Shown here one piece after another: positions 17,088-25,368 of a stretch of DNA of 35,677 bases (position 1 is its first letter; the number at the start of each line of letters is the position of its first letter). This stretch comes from Oscillospiraceae bacterium. Its GTDB lineage: Bacteria > Bacillota > Clostridia > Oscillospirales > Oscillospiraceae. The DNA lies in contig JAQXMD010000068.1 in assembly GCA_029012465.1 (NCBI GenBank), positions 1 through 35,677 on the forward strand. Direction: 5' to 3'. The translations under genes were made by a program, and so were the position numbers. A model generated the notes under the pieces. It was not told the origin of the DNA and ran no database searches. It saw only the letters and a program-made list of their open reading frames with translations.

Positions 17088-17807
17088 TTATCCTTTCAGT
17101 CTGCGGAGTATCACGCGGCCCAGAAATTTGGGCAGGCGCATCATGCGGCCCAGACGCTTCGGCTCCTTGAGAAGCCGATAGAGCCACTCCAGATTGCAGC
17201 GGATCATCCAGCGGGGGGCACGCTTTACATTTCCGGCAAAGCCGTCAAGGCTGCCGCCAAGACCGGCCATGATCCCCACCTGAAGGTCGGTACGGTGACG
17301 GAACATGAATTCCTCCTGCTTTGGGGCCCCCAGACAGACAAGCAGCACGTCGGGGTGCTTGTCATTGATGGCGGCGATCACAGGCCCCTCATCCTGAAAA
17401 TACCCGTCGGCGGTTCCGCAGATCTTCAGTGCGGGATATCGCTCCTTCAGCTTTGCGGCAGCGGCCTCGGCAACACCGGGCTTTCCGCCCAGAAAATAAA
17501 AGGTCTTATCCGTGTGCTCCAGCCGCTTCATGAGGTTTTCGCCGAATTCGATTCCGGCGACCTTCTGCTTCAGGGGCGTACCCAGCAGCTTTGCACCAAG
17601 GACGACCCCCGCACCGTCGGGCAGCACCAGATCCGCCTGGCAGATGATCTGCCGCAGAGATTCGGAGTGCATTGCCTCATAGACGATCTCAGCGTTGGGG
17701 GTGACAACATAGGCTGGAGTTTCGCGCTCCATAAGACGCAAGCCAGCGTCCAGAGCCTCTTCCATCGTAACGTTGTCAAAGGGGACATCCATGACTTCTA
17801 TACGCAT
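17088..17807 (-). CDS. WecG/TagA/CpsF family glycosyltransferase
   Basis: The 239-residue protein is a full-length GT26 enzyme with TPNAEIVYEA near 36-45, LPDGAGVV near 62-69, GGKPGVAE, LLVCLGAPKQEEF near 155-167 and GLGGSLDGFAGNVKRAP near 178-194. Family members transfer N-acetylmannosamine or its uronic acid from UDP to a lipid-linked GlcNAc, an early step of teichoic acid or other surface polymer synthesis. No other cell-wall polymer genes are in the window except mltG, so the polymer is unknown. The ATG at 17807 has GAGGAG upstream. It is the first gene of a six-gene operon with a near-consensus promoter. C-terminal basic residues suggest membrane association. Confidence 0.9.
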   Translation of the reverse strand: MRIEVMDVPFDNVTMEEALDAGLRLMERETPAYVVTPNAEIVYEAMHSESLRQIICQADLVLPDGAGVVLGAKLLGTPLKQKVAGIEFGENLMKRLEHTDKTFYFLGGKPGVAEAAAAKLKERYPALKICGTADGYFQDEGPVIAAINDKHPDVLLVCLGAPKQEEFMFRHRTDLQVGIMAGLGGSLDGFAGNVKRAPRWMIRCNLEWLYRLLKEPKRLGRMMRLPKFLGRVILRRLKG

Positions 17808-17841
17808 GATGAATTCTCCTCAAAACATAGTAATTCATGTT

Positions 17842-17870
17842 ATTCTAACACATATTCATGGGATTGTCTA
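17842..17870 (-). promoter_or_regulatory. Sigma-A promoter of the tagA-tmk-DJ1-cyclo-ligase-mltG-U32 operon
   Basis: On the minus strand TAGACA, a 17-base spacer and TAGAAT, each box one base off consensus, about 35 bases before the first start codon. Confidence 0.75.
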
Positions 17871-17929
17871 CGACAAACCCTTCGATTCCGCCGCTGCCCG
17901 AAAAATACTTTTTCTGCGGACGGAAAACA

Positions 17930-17959
17930 AAAGGGGACTTTCCAAGAAAGGAAAGTCCC
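17930..17959 (-). terminator. Terminator of the gene at 17979-18407
   Basis: GGGACTTTCC and GGAAAGTCCC form a perfect 10-bp stem with a 6-base loop, followed on the minus strand by CTTTTGTTTTCC. Confidence 0.85.
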
Positions 17960-17978
17960 GGAGCGGTATTGCGCGGAG

Positions 17979-18407
17979 TTAGAGGAAGGGCTTCATTTGC
18001 CGGATGTTGTTCTCCTCGGTCTCCAGCAGCTTTTTGCTCAGGTCAGTGACCCGTTCATCCTTGCCCAGATACTGCCGGTGATGCTGGATGGATTTGATGG
18101 CGCCCTTTGTGTTGCCGTTTATCATCTGCTCGGCGATTCTGGAGGTGGAGGGCGGGGAGAATACGGACATGGTCCTGCTCATGGCGAGGCCCATTTTGCT
18201 GCCCATGGCCAGCGGCTCCGGAGTGCGGCCCCGCTCCCGGAGCATTTTGGTGGCGGATTCGCAGATCTCTCCGTATTCGGCCTTCTGCTGGCGGAGGGCA
18301 TCGGCCAGCGGACGGCAGGAGGCATATTTCAGAACGGTGTCAATCCCGTCGTGACCCATCAGTGCGGTCTGACGGATGTAGCTGAGAAGTTCGGTGTCTG
18401 TAATCAT
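17979..18407 (-). CDS. Helical protein of unknown function, possibly DUF2383/ferritin-like
   Basis: The 142-residue protein is predicted to be almost entirely helical and has no signal peptide or membrane segment. It opens with ITDTELLSYIRQTALMGHDGI, which together with the helical repeats recalls four-helix proteins of the DUF2383/PA2169 or ferritin-like group. The clear metal-binding ExxH pattern of ferritins is not seen, so the assignment is tentative. The middle contains a Met/Ser-rich hinge (LAMSRTMSVFSPPSTS). The start is supported by AAGGAG seven bases before the ATG. It is monocistronic, between two terminators. Confidence 0.6.
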   Translation of the reverse strand: MITDTELLSYIRQTALMGHDGIDTVLKYASCRPLADALRQQKAEYGEICESATKMLRERGRTPEPLAMGSKMGLAMSRTMSVFSPPSTSRIAEQMINGNTKGAIKSIQHHRQYLGKDERVTDLSKKLLETEENNIRQMKPFL

Positions 18408-18453
18408 GATGGTTCTCCTTTTTCGGTTTTGAAAATAGTATTCCTTGATGGGG

Positions 18454-18486
18454 AAAAATTATCCCGGAGCATTTCGCTCCGGGATA
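18454..18486 (-). terminator. Terminator of the NSS transporter gene
   Basis: TATCCCGGAGC and its complement form an 11-bp stem around GAAAT, followed on the minus strand by TTTTT. It lies ten bases after the transporter stop codon. Confidence 0.9.
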
Positions 18487-18496
18487 GAATCATGAA

Positions 18497-19879
18497 TCAG
18501 AAAAATTTATCGTAGATGCCAAAGCCAAAGACAAACAGAACGATCAGGGGAAGAATATAGGTGAGATAACACCGCATCCGCTTGTGAAGCTTGAGGCCCT
18601 TGCCGGTGTTGGCTTCCGCCAGGAAGGCATCCCAGCCCCAGCCGTAGCGGGAAACGCAGAACAGCAGAAACACAAGGGAACCAAGAGGCAGCGCAATATT
18701 GCTGACCAGAAAATCCTCCAGATCCAGAATGCTGCCGCCGAAAACCCCCAGCCAATCCCAGGCCCAAACGCTGAAGCCCAGCACGCAGGGAAGGGAAAGA
18801 ATGGTCATGACAAAAAAGCCCACGAGGGAAGTCTTTTTTCTGCTCCAGCCGGTCAGCTCCATGGTGCAGCAGATGATGTTCTCAAACACAGCCAGTACCG
18901 TGGACAGGGCGGCGAAGGACATGAATACAAAGAACAGGCTGCCCCAGAACCGGCCCAGAGGCATATTGTTGAAGATGTTGGGCAGAGTCACGAAAATCAG
19001 CTGAGGACCGGCGGTCTGATCCACGCCATAGGTAAAGCAGGCGGGGAAGATGATGAGGCCCGAGCAGATGGCGACAAAGGTATCCAGAACGGAGATGGTG
19101 AGGGATTCCCCCAGCAGGGAGCGATCCCGACCAATATAGCTGCCAAAGATTGCCATGGAGCCGATGCCGATGCTCAGGGTAAAGAAGGCCTGATTCATGG
19201 CCATGACGATGGTGTTGATGATGCCGTTTTCCATGGCCCGCCCGAAATCCGGAATCAGGAAGAACCGGAGACCCTCTCCGGCGCCGGGCAGCAGAATGCT
19301 GTTTATGGCCAGAAAGATCATGACCACCAGGAGTGCGGTCATCATGAACTTGGTGCAGCGCTCCAGTCCGCCCTGAAGGCTCCGGGAGCAGATAAACATA
19401 CCGATTGCAATGACGATTACTGTGAAAAGGCCCATAACCAAATAGTTGCCCATCATGGAGCCAAAAACCTCGGATATTCCATCGGTACTCAGCCCTGCAA
19501 ATCTCCCGGAAGCGGTCAGAACAAAGTAATAGAGCATCCAACCGGCCACGGTGGTATAGAACATCATCAGCAGACAGTTGGCAATCAGACAGACATACCC
19601 GTGAAAATGCCATTTCTGGCCGGGCTTTTCCAGCTTTTTGAAGGCGTTCAACGGGCTGAGCTGACTGGCTCGGCCTACGGAGAATTCCATAACCATCACG
19701 GGAACACCCAGAATGGCAAGGAACAAGAGATAAAACAGCACAAATACGCCGCCGCCGCCCTGACCGGCCACATAGGGGAATTTCCACACGTTGCCGATGC
19801 CGATGGCACAGCCTGCGGAAATCAGGATAAAGCCCAGACGGGAACCCAGCTTTTCACGATTCAAAACAGTCACTCCCAT
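18497..19879 (-). CDS. Sodium-dependent transporter, neurotransmitter:sodium symporter (NSS) family
   Basis: The 460-residue membrane protein has the NSS/LeuT N-terminus: GSRLGFILISAGCAIGIGNVWKFPYVAGQGGGG covers helix 1 with the unwound sodium and substrate site, then helix 2 with PVMVMEFSVGR. About 11-12 membrane helices follow, ending near residue 455. Members co-transport amino acids or amines with Na+; tryptophan or tyrosine transporters are known bacterial examples, but the substrate here cannot be set. The ATG at 19879 has poor Shine-Dalgarno pairing. A TTG five codons later has GGGAG eight bases before it and is a credible alternative start. Two overlapping TATGAT sequences about 45 bases upstream may serve as a -10 box. 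It is monocistronic. Confidence 0.9.
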   Translation of the reverse strand: MGVTVLNREKLGSRLGFILISAGCAIGIGNVWKFPYVAGQGGGGVFVLFYLLFLAILGVPVMVMEFSVGRASQLSPLNAFKKLEKPGQKWHFHGYVCLIANCLLMMFYTTVAGWMLYYFVLTASGRFAGLSTDGISEVFGSMMGNYLVMGLFTVIVIAIGMFICSRSLQGGLERCTKFMMTALLVVMIFLAINSILLPGAGEGLRFFLIPDFGRAMENGIINTIVMAMNQAFFTLSIGIGSMAIFGSYIGRDRSLLGESLTISVLDTFVAICSGLIIFPACFTYGVDQTAGPQLIFVTLPNIFNNMPLGRFWGSLFFVFMSFAALSTVLAVFENIICCTMELTGWSRKKTSLVGFFVMTILSLPCVLGFSVWAWDWLGVFGGSILDLEDFLVSNIALPLGSLVFLLFCVSRYGWGWDAFLAEANTGKGLKLHKRMRCYLTYILPLIVLFVFGFGIYDKFF

Positions 19880-20028
19880 TTACCAAAACTTCTTTGGCAT
19901 GTCGATTCGATGATGTCTATCATATCATAGCTTATCCCAAAATGGAACAGAAATTGACGGGAAAAATGCAAAATAATAGAGGAACACATTTTTGACGATA
20001 GAATTGAATCTTATTTTGACGTGGGACA

Positions 20029-20535
20029 TTAGAATTTAAACACCCGGCCGAGATAGTGCTGAAGCAGGAACAAAAATTTGGGGATCAGTTGATCGTAAAG
20101 CAGGAAAATCACATTCCCCAGCACCAGAAGCACAATCAGATACCAGCTTGCCTCCACCTCCGGAACCAGAACCAGCATCAGCAGGGCTTCAATGGCGATC
20201 ATGATGCAGTTGAACATTGCCAGCTTCACAATACACCGCAGGAGCTTCGTCAGCTTCTGAAGCCGGGGGCGGAGGATGGGATACCACCCCATGAAGCCCA
20301 CAAACATCAGGACGGCCTCCGGGTCGGGAACCAAAAGGGCGCTGATGATACTGATGGCCACATAGCAGAGCAACTGGTATTTTTTGCCCATGGAATTGCC
20401 GATGGGAAGCAGAAGAAGCCCTGCCAGCATGGGGCAGATGTAGATTCCAACGCCGATTGCCGCGCCGAGGACCATAATGACCACATTGGCGGCGATCATC
20501 AGACCGCAGACTGCTGCACGTTTTGCCTGTGACAT
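20029..20535 (-). CDS. Small multi-pass membrane protein, S-component-like, unknown function
   Basis: The 168-residue protein has about five hydrophobic helices, near residues 8-28, 30-46, 55-75, 95-118 and 128-150, and a basic loop (RPRLQKLTKLLR) in the middle. The layout recalls small ECF-type substrate-binding components, but no diagnostic motif was found, so it is left unassigned. The start at 20535 has AAAGGA ten bases upstream; an ATG three codons earlier overlaps that site. It lies 19 bases after the pucR-like gene on the same strand, so the two are probably co-transcribed, and the regulator may control its expression. No clear terminator follows in 19880-20028. Confidence 0.65.
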   Translation of the reverse strand: MSQAKRAAVCGLMIAANVVIMVLGAAIGVGIYICPMLAGLLLLPIGNSMGKKYQLLCYVAISIISALLVPDPEAVLMFVGFMGWYPILRPRLQKLTKLLRCIVKLAMFNCIMIAIEALLMLVLVPEVEASWYLIVLLVLGNVIFLLYDQLIPKFLFLLQHYLGRVFKF

Positions 20536-20554
20536 GGTACACACATCCTTTCAA

Positions 20555-21727
20555 TCAGGACAAGGGGGAAATATGCCTGAGGATCAACCCGGCGTGATAG
20601 GCAATCATATAGGGCAGGTAATCCGCCGGGGTTTCCAGGGGGTCCTTTAGAAGTTCCCGAATCTTACCGATCCGATAGCTGACGGTATTTCGGTGGGTGA
20701 ACATCTCCATTGCCACCTGCTGGAGACTGCCGCCGGAGAAAACATAGCGGAACAGCGTCTCCGTATAACAGCCGCCCCGGGCTTTGTCGTATTCCAGCAG
20801 GGGAGAGAGGGTCTGGCGGTAATAGGCTTCCAGCAAAGCGTCATTGGATACGGAGTAGAGCAGACGGTAAAACCCCATATCACGGAACAGTACGATAGGC
20901 AGGTTTTGCAGCGCGGCACAGCGCACTGCGGACACACAGGATTGATAGCAGTCGGCGAGATGCTCCAGCCCGAAACAGGGGTCTCCTATCCCAATGTTCA
21001 GGGAAAGACCGGAAATTGCCGAATAGGACAAATCGAGAATGCGTTGGGCGGCTTCTCTGGCAACGGACAGCTTTGTCTGGTTGAGCAGCACGAAAAACCG
21101 GTTTTCGTTCTGGAAAACCAGATAGGGGAAGCTGTAAGACTGCATGGCGGTGTGAATCCGGAGACTTCGGCGCTGGTCCAGAATGCTGTCCCGCTCGATT
21201 TGATCCGAGCTGATGGAGATCAGCAGAAAACCATCGTCCAGATTGAAATACTCGCTGAGGATATGCCGGTAGCGTCCGCTTTCATGGGGGGCGTTGATGG
21301 CACTCACCACAGCCTTGGCCAGATCCAGATCATCGTGGTTGCTTTTCGTAATGAGGAAACAGCACTCCTGCACAAATTCCGTAATGGACATCTCCCAGGG
21401 CATGGTGAAAAGCGGGGTCTGGGCCTGATTGCAGAAGTCGATGACGGCAGGGGAGACCGTTTCAATATATTTTCCGGTATTGAGCACAATGCCTGCGCAG
21501 CGGTGTTCGGAAAGGGTGGAAATAAACTGGACAAGGGCTTCCTCGTTCCGGCTGGAATATCCGCTGGTGACGACCAGTTCGTTGCCCCAGAAGAATTCCG
21601 CAACGCTGGAGTCTTCAGCCATATGTACCCATGTGACAACGTGATCCAGATACGCGTCTCCGGAGAGCAGCTTCAGGCTGAATTTCTGCTGAGTGTGTTC
21701 AATGATGGCGCGAAGGGTAATTGCCAT
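20555..21727 (-). CDS. PucR/CdaR family transcriptional regulator
   Basis: The 390-residue protein has an N-terminal PucR-type sensory domain (about 1-125, with ELVVTSGY), a middle GGDEF-like region of the CdaR type (about 150-290) and a C-terminal PucR helix-turn-helix (VAMEMFTHRNTVSYRIGKIRELL, about 325-350). Such proteins sense small metabolites, for example purine breakdown intermediates, amino acids or sugar acids, and usually activate adjacent genes. The ATG at 21727 has GGAGG upstream. It is followed by a small membrane protein and is divergent from a 52-residue gene and the opp operon, so these are its most likely targets. The effector is unknown. Confidence 0.88.
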   Translation of the reverse strand: MAITLRAIIEHTQQKFSLKLLSGDAYLDHVVTWVHMAEDSSVAEFFWGNELVVTSGYSSRNEEALVQFISTLSEHRCAGIVLNTGKYIETVSPAVIDFCNQAQTPLFTMPWEMSITEFVQECCFLITKSNHDDLDLAKAVVSAINAPHESGRYRHILSEYFNLDDGFLLISISSDQIERDSILDQRRSLRIHTAMQSYSFPYLVFQNENRFFVLLNQTKLSVAREAAQRILDLSYSAISGLSLNIGIGDPCFGLEHLADCYQSCVSAVRCAALQNLPIVLFRDMGFYRLLYSVSNDALLEAYYRQTLSPLLEYDKARGGCYTETLFRYVFSGGSLQQVAMEMFTHRNTVSYRIGKIRELLKDPLETPADYLPYMIAYHAGLILRHISPLS

Positions 21728-21814
21728 AAAAATACCTCCACACATTTGTAATTAACATCCAGTCCTGTGAAACGGCCCCGAAAACATGCGTCTGGTGGAC
21801 TGCGATGCAGATTC

Positions 21815-21842
21815 ATTATAGCACATTTTTGTGCTCTGTGCA
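21815..21842 (-). promoter_or_regulatory. Promoter of the pucR-like gene
   Basis: On the minus strand TGCACA (21837-21842), a 16-base spacer and TATAAT (21815-21820). The -35 box is inside a TGTGCACA palindrome, which suggests autoregulation. Confidence 0.6.
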
Positions 21843-21874
21843 CATAAAATTTTGGAAAATTTAAGGTGTGCACA
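21820..21874. promoter_or_regulatory. Cluster of TGTGC-centred palindromes in the divergent pucR region
   Basis: AGCACA-TTTT-TGTGCT at 21820-21835 is followed by TGTGCACA at 21837-21844 and again at 21867-21874. The two octamers are exactly 30 bases apart, about three helical turns, with a symmetric AT-rich block (AAATTTT-GG-AAAATTT) between them. Operator function is inferred. Confidence 0.5.
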
Positions 21875-21876
21875 CA

Positions 21877-21904
21877 TTGAAATTTGGTTCTGTCATGATA
21901 AAAT
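21877..21904 (+). promoter_or_regulatory. Promoter of the 52-residue gene
   Basis: TTGAAA (21877-21882), a 16-base spacer and TAAAAT (21899-21904) with an extended -10 TGA. It begins three bases after the second TGTGCACA. Confidence 0.55.
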
Positions 21905-21949
21905 ATGACCATAAAAGCCAAAACAATTCACCTGAAGGAGGAACACAAC

Positions 21950-22108
21950 ATGATTATGGTATCTGAAATCACCGGTTACAGCTTCACTTCTCAGGCGCGT
22001 CCCTCCTGGGGAAATGTGGATAACTTTTCCATGCTTCTGAACCAGAAGGAGACGCCCAGAAGCGGCCTGATTCAGAAGCTTGCTGAGATGCTCAGAAGCA
22101 CACGCTGA
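21950..22108 (+). CDS. Small protein of 52 residues, unknown function
   Basis: ATG at 21950 is preceded by a strong AAGGAGG eight bases away, a promoter lies about 46 bases upstream, and a 17-bp-stem terminator lies 33 bases after the stop, so this is a complete small transcription unit. The protein begins MIMVSEITGYSF, has a central SWGNVDNFSMLLNQ and ends in a basic helix-like stretch (IQKLAEMLRSTR). No signal peptide, membrane helix or cysteine is present. No family is recognised. Its place between a PucR-type regulator and a peptide-transporter operon is suggestive but does not define a role. Confidence 0.65.
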   Translation: MIMVSEITGYSFTSQARPSWGNVDNFSMLLNQKETPRSGLIQKLAEMLRSTR

Positions 22109-22141
22109 TTCACTCGATTCTACTCTTTACCTTTCCGCCAT

Positions 22142-22184
22142 ATGCACACCAGACGCAGATTTTCCTTCTGCGTCTGGTGTGCAT
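22142..22184. terminator. Strong inverted-repeat terminator after the small gene
   Basis: Seventeen-base perfect arms (ATGCACACCAGACGCAG and its complement) flank a 9-base loop, followed by TCTCTTTA. It separates the small gene from the opp promoter. Confidence 0.8.
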
Positions 22185-22240
22185 TCTCTTTACTTACAGG
22201 ACTTGGCGGGAGATGTCCGTCCCAGAAGGACAAATTTCCG

Positions 22241-22269
22241 TTGACATAAGGTCGAAAGCAGTATATAAT
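22241..22269 (+). promoter_or_regulatory. Consensus promoter of the oppBCDF operon
   Basis: TTGACA, a 17-base spacer and TATAAT match sigma-A consensus exactly. The leader to oppB is about 110 bases. A 13-base palindrome ATACCA-T-TGGTAT (22275-22287) sits over the expected transcription start and could be an operator. Confidence 0.85.
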
Positions 22270-22386
22270 GTATGATACCATTGGTATGTCAGGGGATACT
22301 GTCGCTTTCCGCAATGGCGGGCGGGAAGAAGGAAACTCTGCATACCTCCAGAACTCTGGAGAAAAGACTAAAGGAGTTGAATCGTT

Positions 22387-23298
22387 TTGGCAAAGTATGT
22401 ATTTAAACGTATTCTGCTGGCAATCGTCACGATTGTGATTATCAGTGTGATTACGTTTTTTGCCATGAATGCAATCCCGGGCGGCCCCTTCAACAGTGAG
22501 AAGGCCTCCAGTCCCGCGGTCATTGCAGCACTTGAAGCCAGATACAATCTGGACAAACCTGTTCCGGTACAGTATGTCATGTACATGAAGAACCTTCTGC
22601 ACGGTGAGCTGGGCGTCAGTCTCAAGAGCGCACGCCCCATCTCCACGATTATCAGTGAGAGCTTCCCCATTTCCGCAAGGCTGGGTATCTGTGCAGCCAT
22701 TCTTGCCATTATTCTTGGCATTGTGCTGGGCTCTACTGCGGCCCTGATGCGAAATAAATGGCCAGACCGGTTGATCGTGTTTCTGACAACGCTGATAACG
22801 GCTATGCCGTCCTTTGTGGTGGCGACGTTGCTGCTGTACTTCTTCTGTATGAAGCTGGGCTGGGTATCGGCCTTTGAGGCAGGCGGAAATAACTTTATCC
22901 TGCCTGTGATCGCCCTGTCCATGTCGCCTATGGCTTACATCACCCGTCTCACCAAGACCTCCATGCTGGATTCTCTGGGACAGGATTATATCCGAACTGC
23001 CCGCGCCAAGGGCGTATCCCAGAAGAAGGTGATTTTTATCCATGGCCTTCGGAATGCGCTGATCCCTGTGGTTACTTATGTTGGCCCCATGATCGCATCC
23101 ATTCTGACGGGCTCTCTGGTTGTTGAGAGTATCTTCAATATCGGCGGCCTTGGCTCCAAGTTCGTTTCCAGTATCAACAACCGCGATTATACCATGATTA
23201 TGGCCACCACCATTTTCCTTGCCTGCATCATGGTTCTTGCAAACCTGATTACTGACATTGTATACAAGATCATTGATCCTCGGATCAAGCTGGACTAA
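22387..23298 (+). CDS. oppB: Peptide ABC transporter permease, OppB/DppB type
   Basis: The 303-residue protein has the DppB/OppB layout: an N-terminal helix (YVFKRILLAIVTIVIISV), a large external region (NLDKPVPVQYVMYMKNLLHG) and five further helices with the EAA-type loop DYIRTARAKGVSQKKVIFIHG that contacts the ATPases. It forms the membrane channel with OppC. The start is TTG at 22387, ten bases after AAAGGAG; no ATG or GTG is better placed. First gene of oppB-C-D-F. The substrate, probably di- or oligopeptides, follows from family membership only; nickel or sugars cannot be excluded. Confidence 0.93.
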   Translation: MAKYVFKRILLAIVTIVIISVITFFAMNAIPGGPFNSEKASSPAVIAALEARYNLDKPVPVQYVMYMKNLLHGELGVSLKSARPISTIISESFPISARLGICAAILAIILGIVLGSTAALMRNKWPDRLIVFLTTLITAMPSFVVATLLLYFFCMKLGWVSAFEAGGNNFILPVIALSMSPMAYITRLTKTSMLDSLGQDYIRTARAKGVSQKKVIFIHGLRNALIPVVTYVGPMIASILTGSLVVESIFNIGGLGSKFVSSINNRDYTMIMATTIFLACIMVLANLITDIVYKIIDPRIKLD

Positions 23299-23311
23299 GG
23301 AGGCCAAAGCA

Positions 23312-24355
23312 ATGAATAAAGATTTCAAAAGAGCTCCCTTCTCCGCGCAGGTTGATCTGAGTAAGTTTACAAAGGCAACTGAGGAAGAGAAGCGCCAGCA
23401 GGACGTTATGGGTGAGTCCACCACCTTCTTTAAGGACGGTATGCGCCGCCTGAGAAAGAATCCCCTTGCAATGGGCTCCATTGTGGTTCTGATTCTCATT
23501 GTGCTGGTGATTATGATTGCCCCCCACTTCGTTCCCTACGGCTATGCACAGATCGTCAAGGGCGCCAGCAACCTTGGTCCCTTCGAGTACAGTGAGGCCG
23601 AGCAGGCAGCCATTGCTGCCGGTGAAAGTGTGTTCCCCCACATTTTTGGCACGGACTCTCTGGGCCGTGACTACTTTATCCGTGTTGTATACGGCACCAG
23701 AGTATCTCTGGGCGTTGGTTTGATCGCTTCTCTGCTGGTTCTGATTATCGGCCTGCTGTACGGTTCCATCTCCGGCTATCTGGGTGGCAAGGTGGACCTG
23801 GTCATGATGCGTGTGGTGGATATTATCTACTCTCTGCCGGATATGCTGCTGATTATCCTGCTGTCCGTGGTTCTGAACGAGACACTGGGCAATGCCATCA
23901 AGGGCACTGTCCTTGCAAAGCTGGGCGTCAATATGCTGTCCCTGTTTATCGTCTTTGGACTGCTGTACTGGGTGTCCATGGCGCGACTGATCCGCGGCCA
24001 GATTCTGACCATTAAGCAGAATGAGTATGTGCTTGCGGCAAAATGTATCGGCACCTCCACCCCCAGAACCATTCGCCGTCACATTCTGCCCAACTGCCTT
24101 TCTGTGATCATCATCACCACCGCTCTGCAGATTCCCTCTGCAATCTTCACGGAGAGCTATCTTTCCTTCGTAGGTCTGGGTGTTTCCGCTCCCATGCCCT
24201 CCCTTGGCTCTCTGGCCAATGAAGCCCGTGCCGGTCTTCAGAGCTATCCCTTGAAGCTGATCTTCCCGGCGCTGACCATCTGCCTGATCGTTCTGGCACT
24301 GAACCTGCTGGGCGACGGTCTCCGGGATGCATTCGATCCTAAGCTGCAGAGATGA
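23312..24355 (+). CDS. oppC: Peptide ABC transporter permease, OppC/DppC type
   Basis: The 347-residue permease has a cytosolic N-terminal stretch of about 60 residues containing the OppC-N motif (FFKDGMRRLRKNPLAMGS), helix 1 at about 61-80, FGTDSLGRDYFIRVVYGTR and the EAA loop (EYVLAAKCIGTSTPRTIRRH). It partners OppB. ATG at 23312 follows TAAGGAGG, 13 bases after the oppB stop. The external insertion after helix 1 (about 88-125) is somewhat longer than in E. coli DppC, as often seen in Firmicutes. Confidence 0.93.
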   Translation: MNKDFKRAPFSAQVDLSKFTKATEEEKRQQDVMGESTTFFKDGMRRLRKNPLAMGSIVVLILIVLVIMIAPHFVPYGYAQIVKGASNLGPFEYSEAEQAAIAAGESVFPHIFGTDSLGRDYFIRVVYGTRVSLGVGLIASLLVLIIGLLYGSISGYLGGKVDLVMMRVVDIIYSLPDMLLIILLSVVLNETLGNAIKGTVLAKLGVNMLSLFIVFGLLYWVSMARLIRGQILTIKQNEYVLAAKCIGTSTPRTIRRHILPNCLSVIIITTALQIPSAIFTESYLSFVGLGVSAPMPSLGSLANEARAGLQSYPLKLIFPALTICLIVLALNLLGDGLRDAFDPKLQR

Positions 24356-24366
24356 GGTGACAGAAG

Positions 24367-25368
24367 ATGGCTGATTATAAGTATATTCTGGATGTGCAGA
24401 ATCTGCACACGACTTTTACCACCGATAACGGTGACGTGCGTGCGGTCAACGGCGTGTCCTTCCGACTGGAGCCCGGCAAAACTCTGGGCATTGTCGGTGA
24501 GTCCGGTTCCGGAAAATCCGTCACCGCATATTCCATTATGCAGATCCTGGCTGACAACGGCTCTATTACGGACGGTTCCGTCTTGTATAAGGGCGAGGAC
24601 ATTACCAAATGGGACAAGAAGCAGATGGCCAGTTTCCGTGGTAAATGCTGCTCAATTATTTTCCAGGACCCCATGACCTCTCTGAACCCGGTGTTCACCA
24701 TTGGCTATCAGCTGGAGGAGGCTGTGCTTCTGCACACCGACCGGAACAGAAAGCAGGCAAAGGAGCGGGCCATTGAGATGCTGACGCTGGTTGGTGTCAA
24801 TGAGCCTGAAAAGCGAGTAAAACAGTATCCCCATGAGCTCTCCGGCGGTATGCGGCAGAGAGTCATGATTGCCATGGCTCTGGCCTGCGAGCCTGACATT
24901 CTGATTGCTGACGAGCCTACCACTGCTCTTGACGTTACCATTCAGGCGCAGATTCTTGAGCTGATGCAGGAGCTTCAGCAGAAGCTGGGCATGGCCATTA
25001 TCATGGTCACCCACGATCTGGGCGTAATTGCTACCATGTGCGATGAGATCATCGTCATGTACGGCGGCCGTGTCTGTGAGCGTGGAACGGCAGACGATAT
25101 TTTCTATTCTCCTGCCCATGAGTACACCAAGGGCCTGCTTCGTTCCATTCCCACGACGGATAACAACGGCGAGCGGCTGGTCCCCATTGGCGGTACCCCC
25201 ATCAACCTGCTGAATATGCCCCAGGGCTGTGCCTTCTGCCCCCGCTGCGATGAAGCCATGAAGATTTGTCTGACAGATGTGCCTGAGGAAATCCGGGTAG
25301 GGGAGACCCATCTGGCTTCCTGCTGGATGAATGTGAAGAAAATGTATGAGGAGGGGAATGTAGAATGA
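24367..25368 (+). CDS. oppD: Peptide ABC transporter ATP-binding protein, OppD/DppD type
   Basis: The 333-residue ATPase has Walker A GESGSGKS near 40-47, signature LSGGMRQR near 158-165, Walker B ILIADEPTTALD near 178-189, and an H-loop VTHDL. The C-terminal oligopeptide-transporter extension contains CAFCPRC and two later cysteines, the four-cysteine pattern that in some OppD/DppD proteins holds an Fe-S cluster. It hydrolyses ATP with OppF to drive import. ATG at 24367 follows GAGGTGA. The stop overlaps the oppF start (ATGA). Confidence 0.94.
   Translation: MADYKYILDVQNLHTTFTTDNGDVRAVNGVSFRLEPGKTLGIVGESGSGKSVTAYSIMQILADNGSITDGSVLYKGEDITKWDKKQMASFRGKCCSIIFQDPMTSLNPVFTIGYQLEEAVLLHTDRNRKQAKERAIEMLTLVGVNEPEKRVKQYPHELSGGMRQRVMIAMALACEPDILIADEPTTALDVTIQAQILELMQELQQKLGMAIIMVTHDLGVIATMCDEIIVMYGGRVCERGTADDIFYSPAHEYTKGLLRSIPTTDNNGERLVPIGGTPINLLNMPQGCAFCPRCDEAMKICLTDVPEEIRVGETHLASCWMNVKKMYEEGNVE

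Noticed and set aside
22120..23499. Minus-strand frame of 459 codons opposite oppB
   Set aside because: It crosses the strong terminator and the consensus opp promoter and has no recognisable domain.
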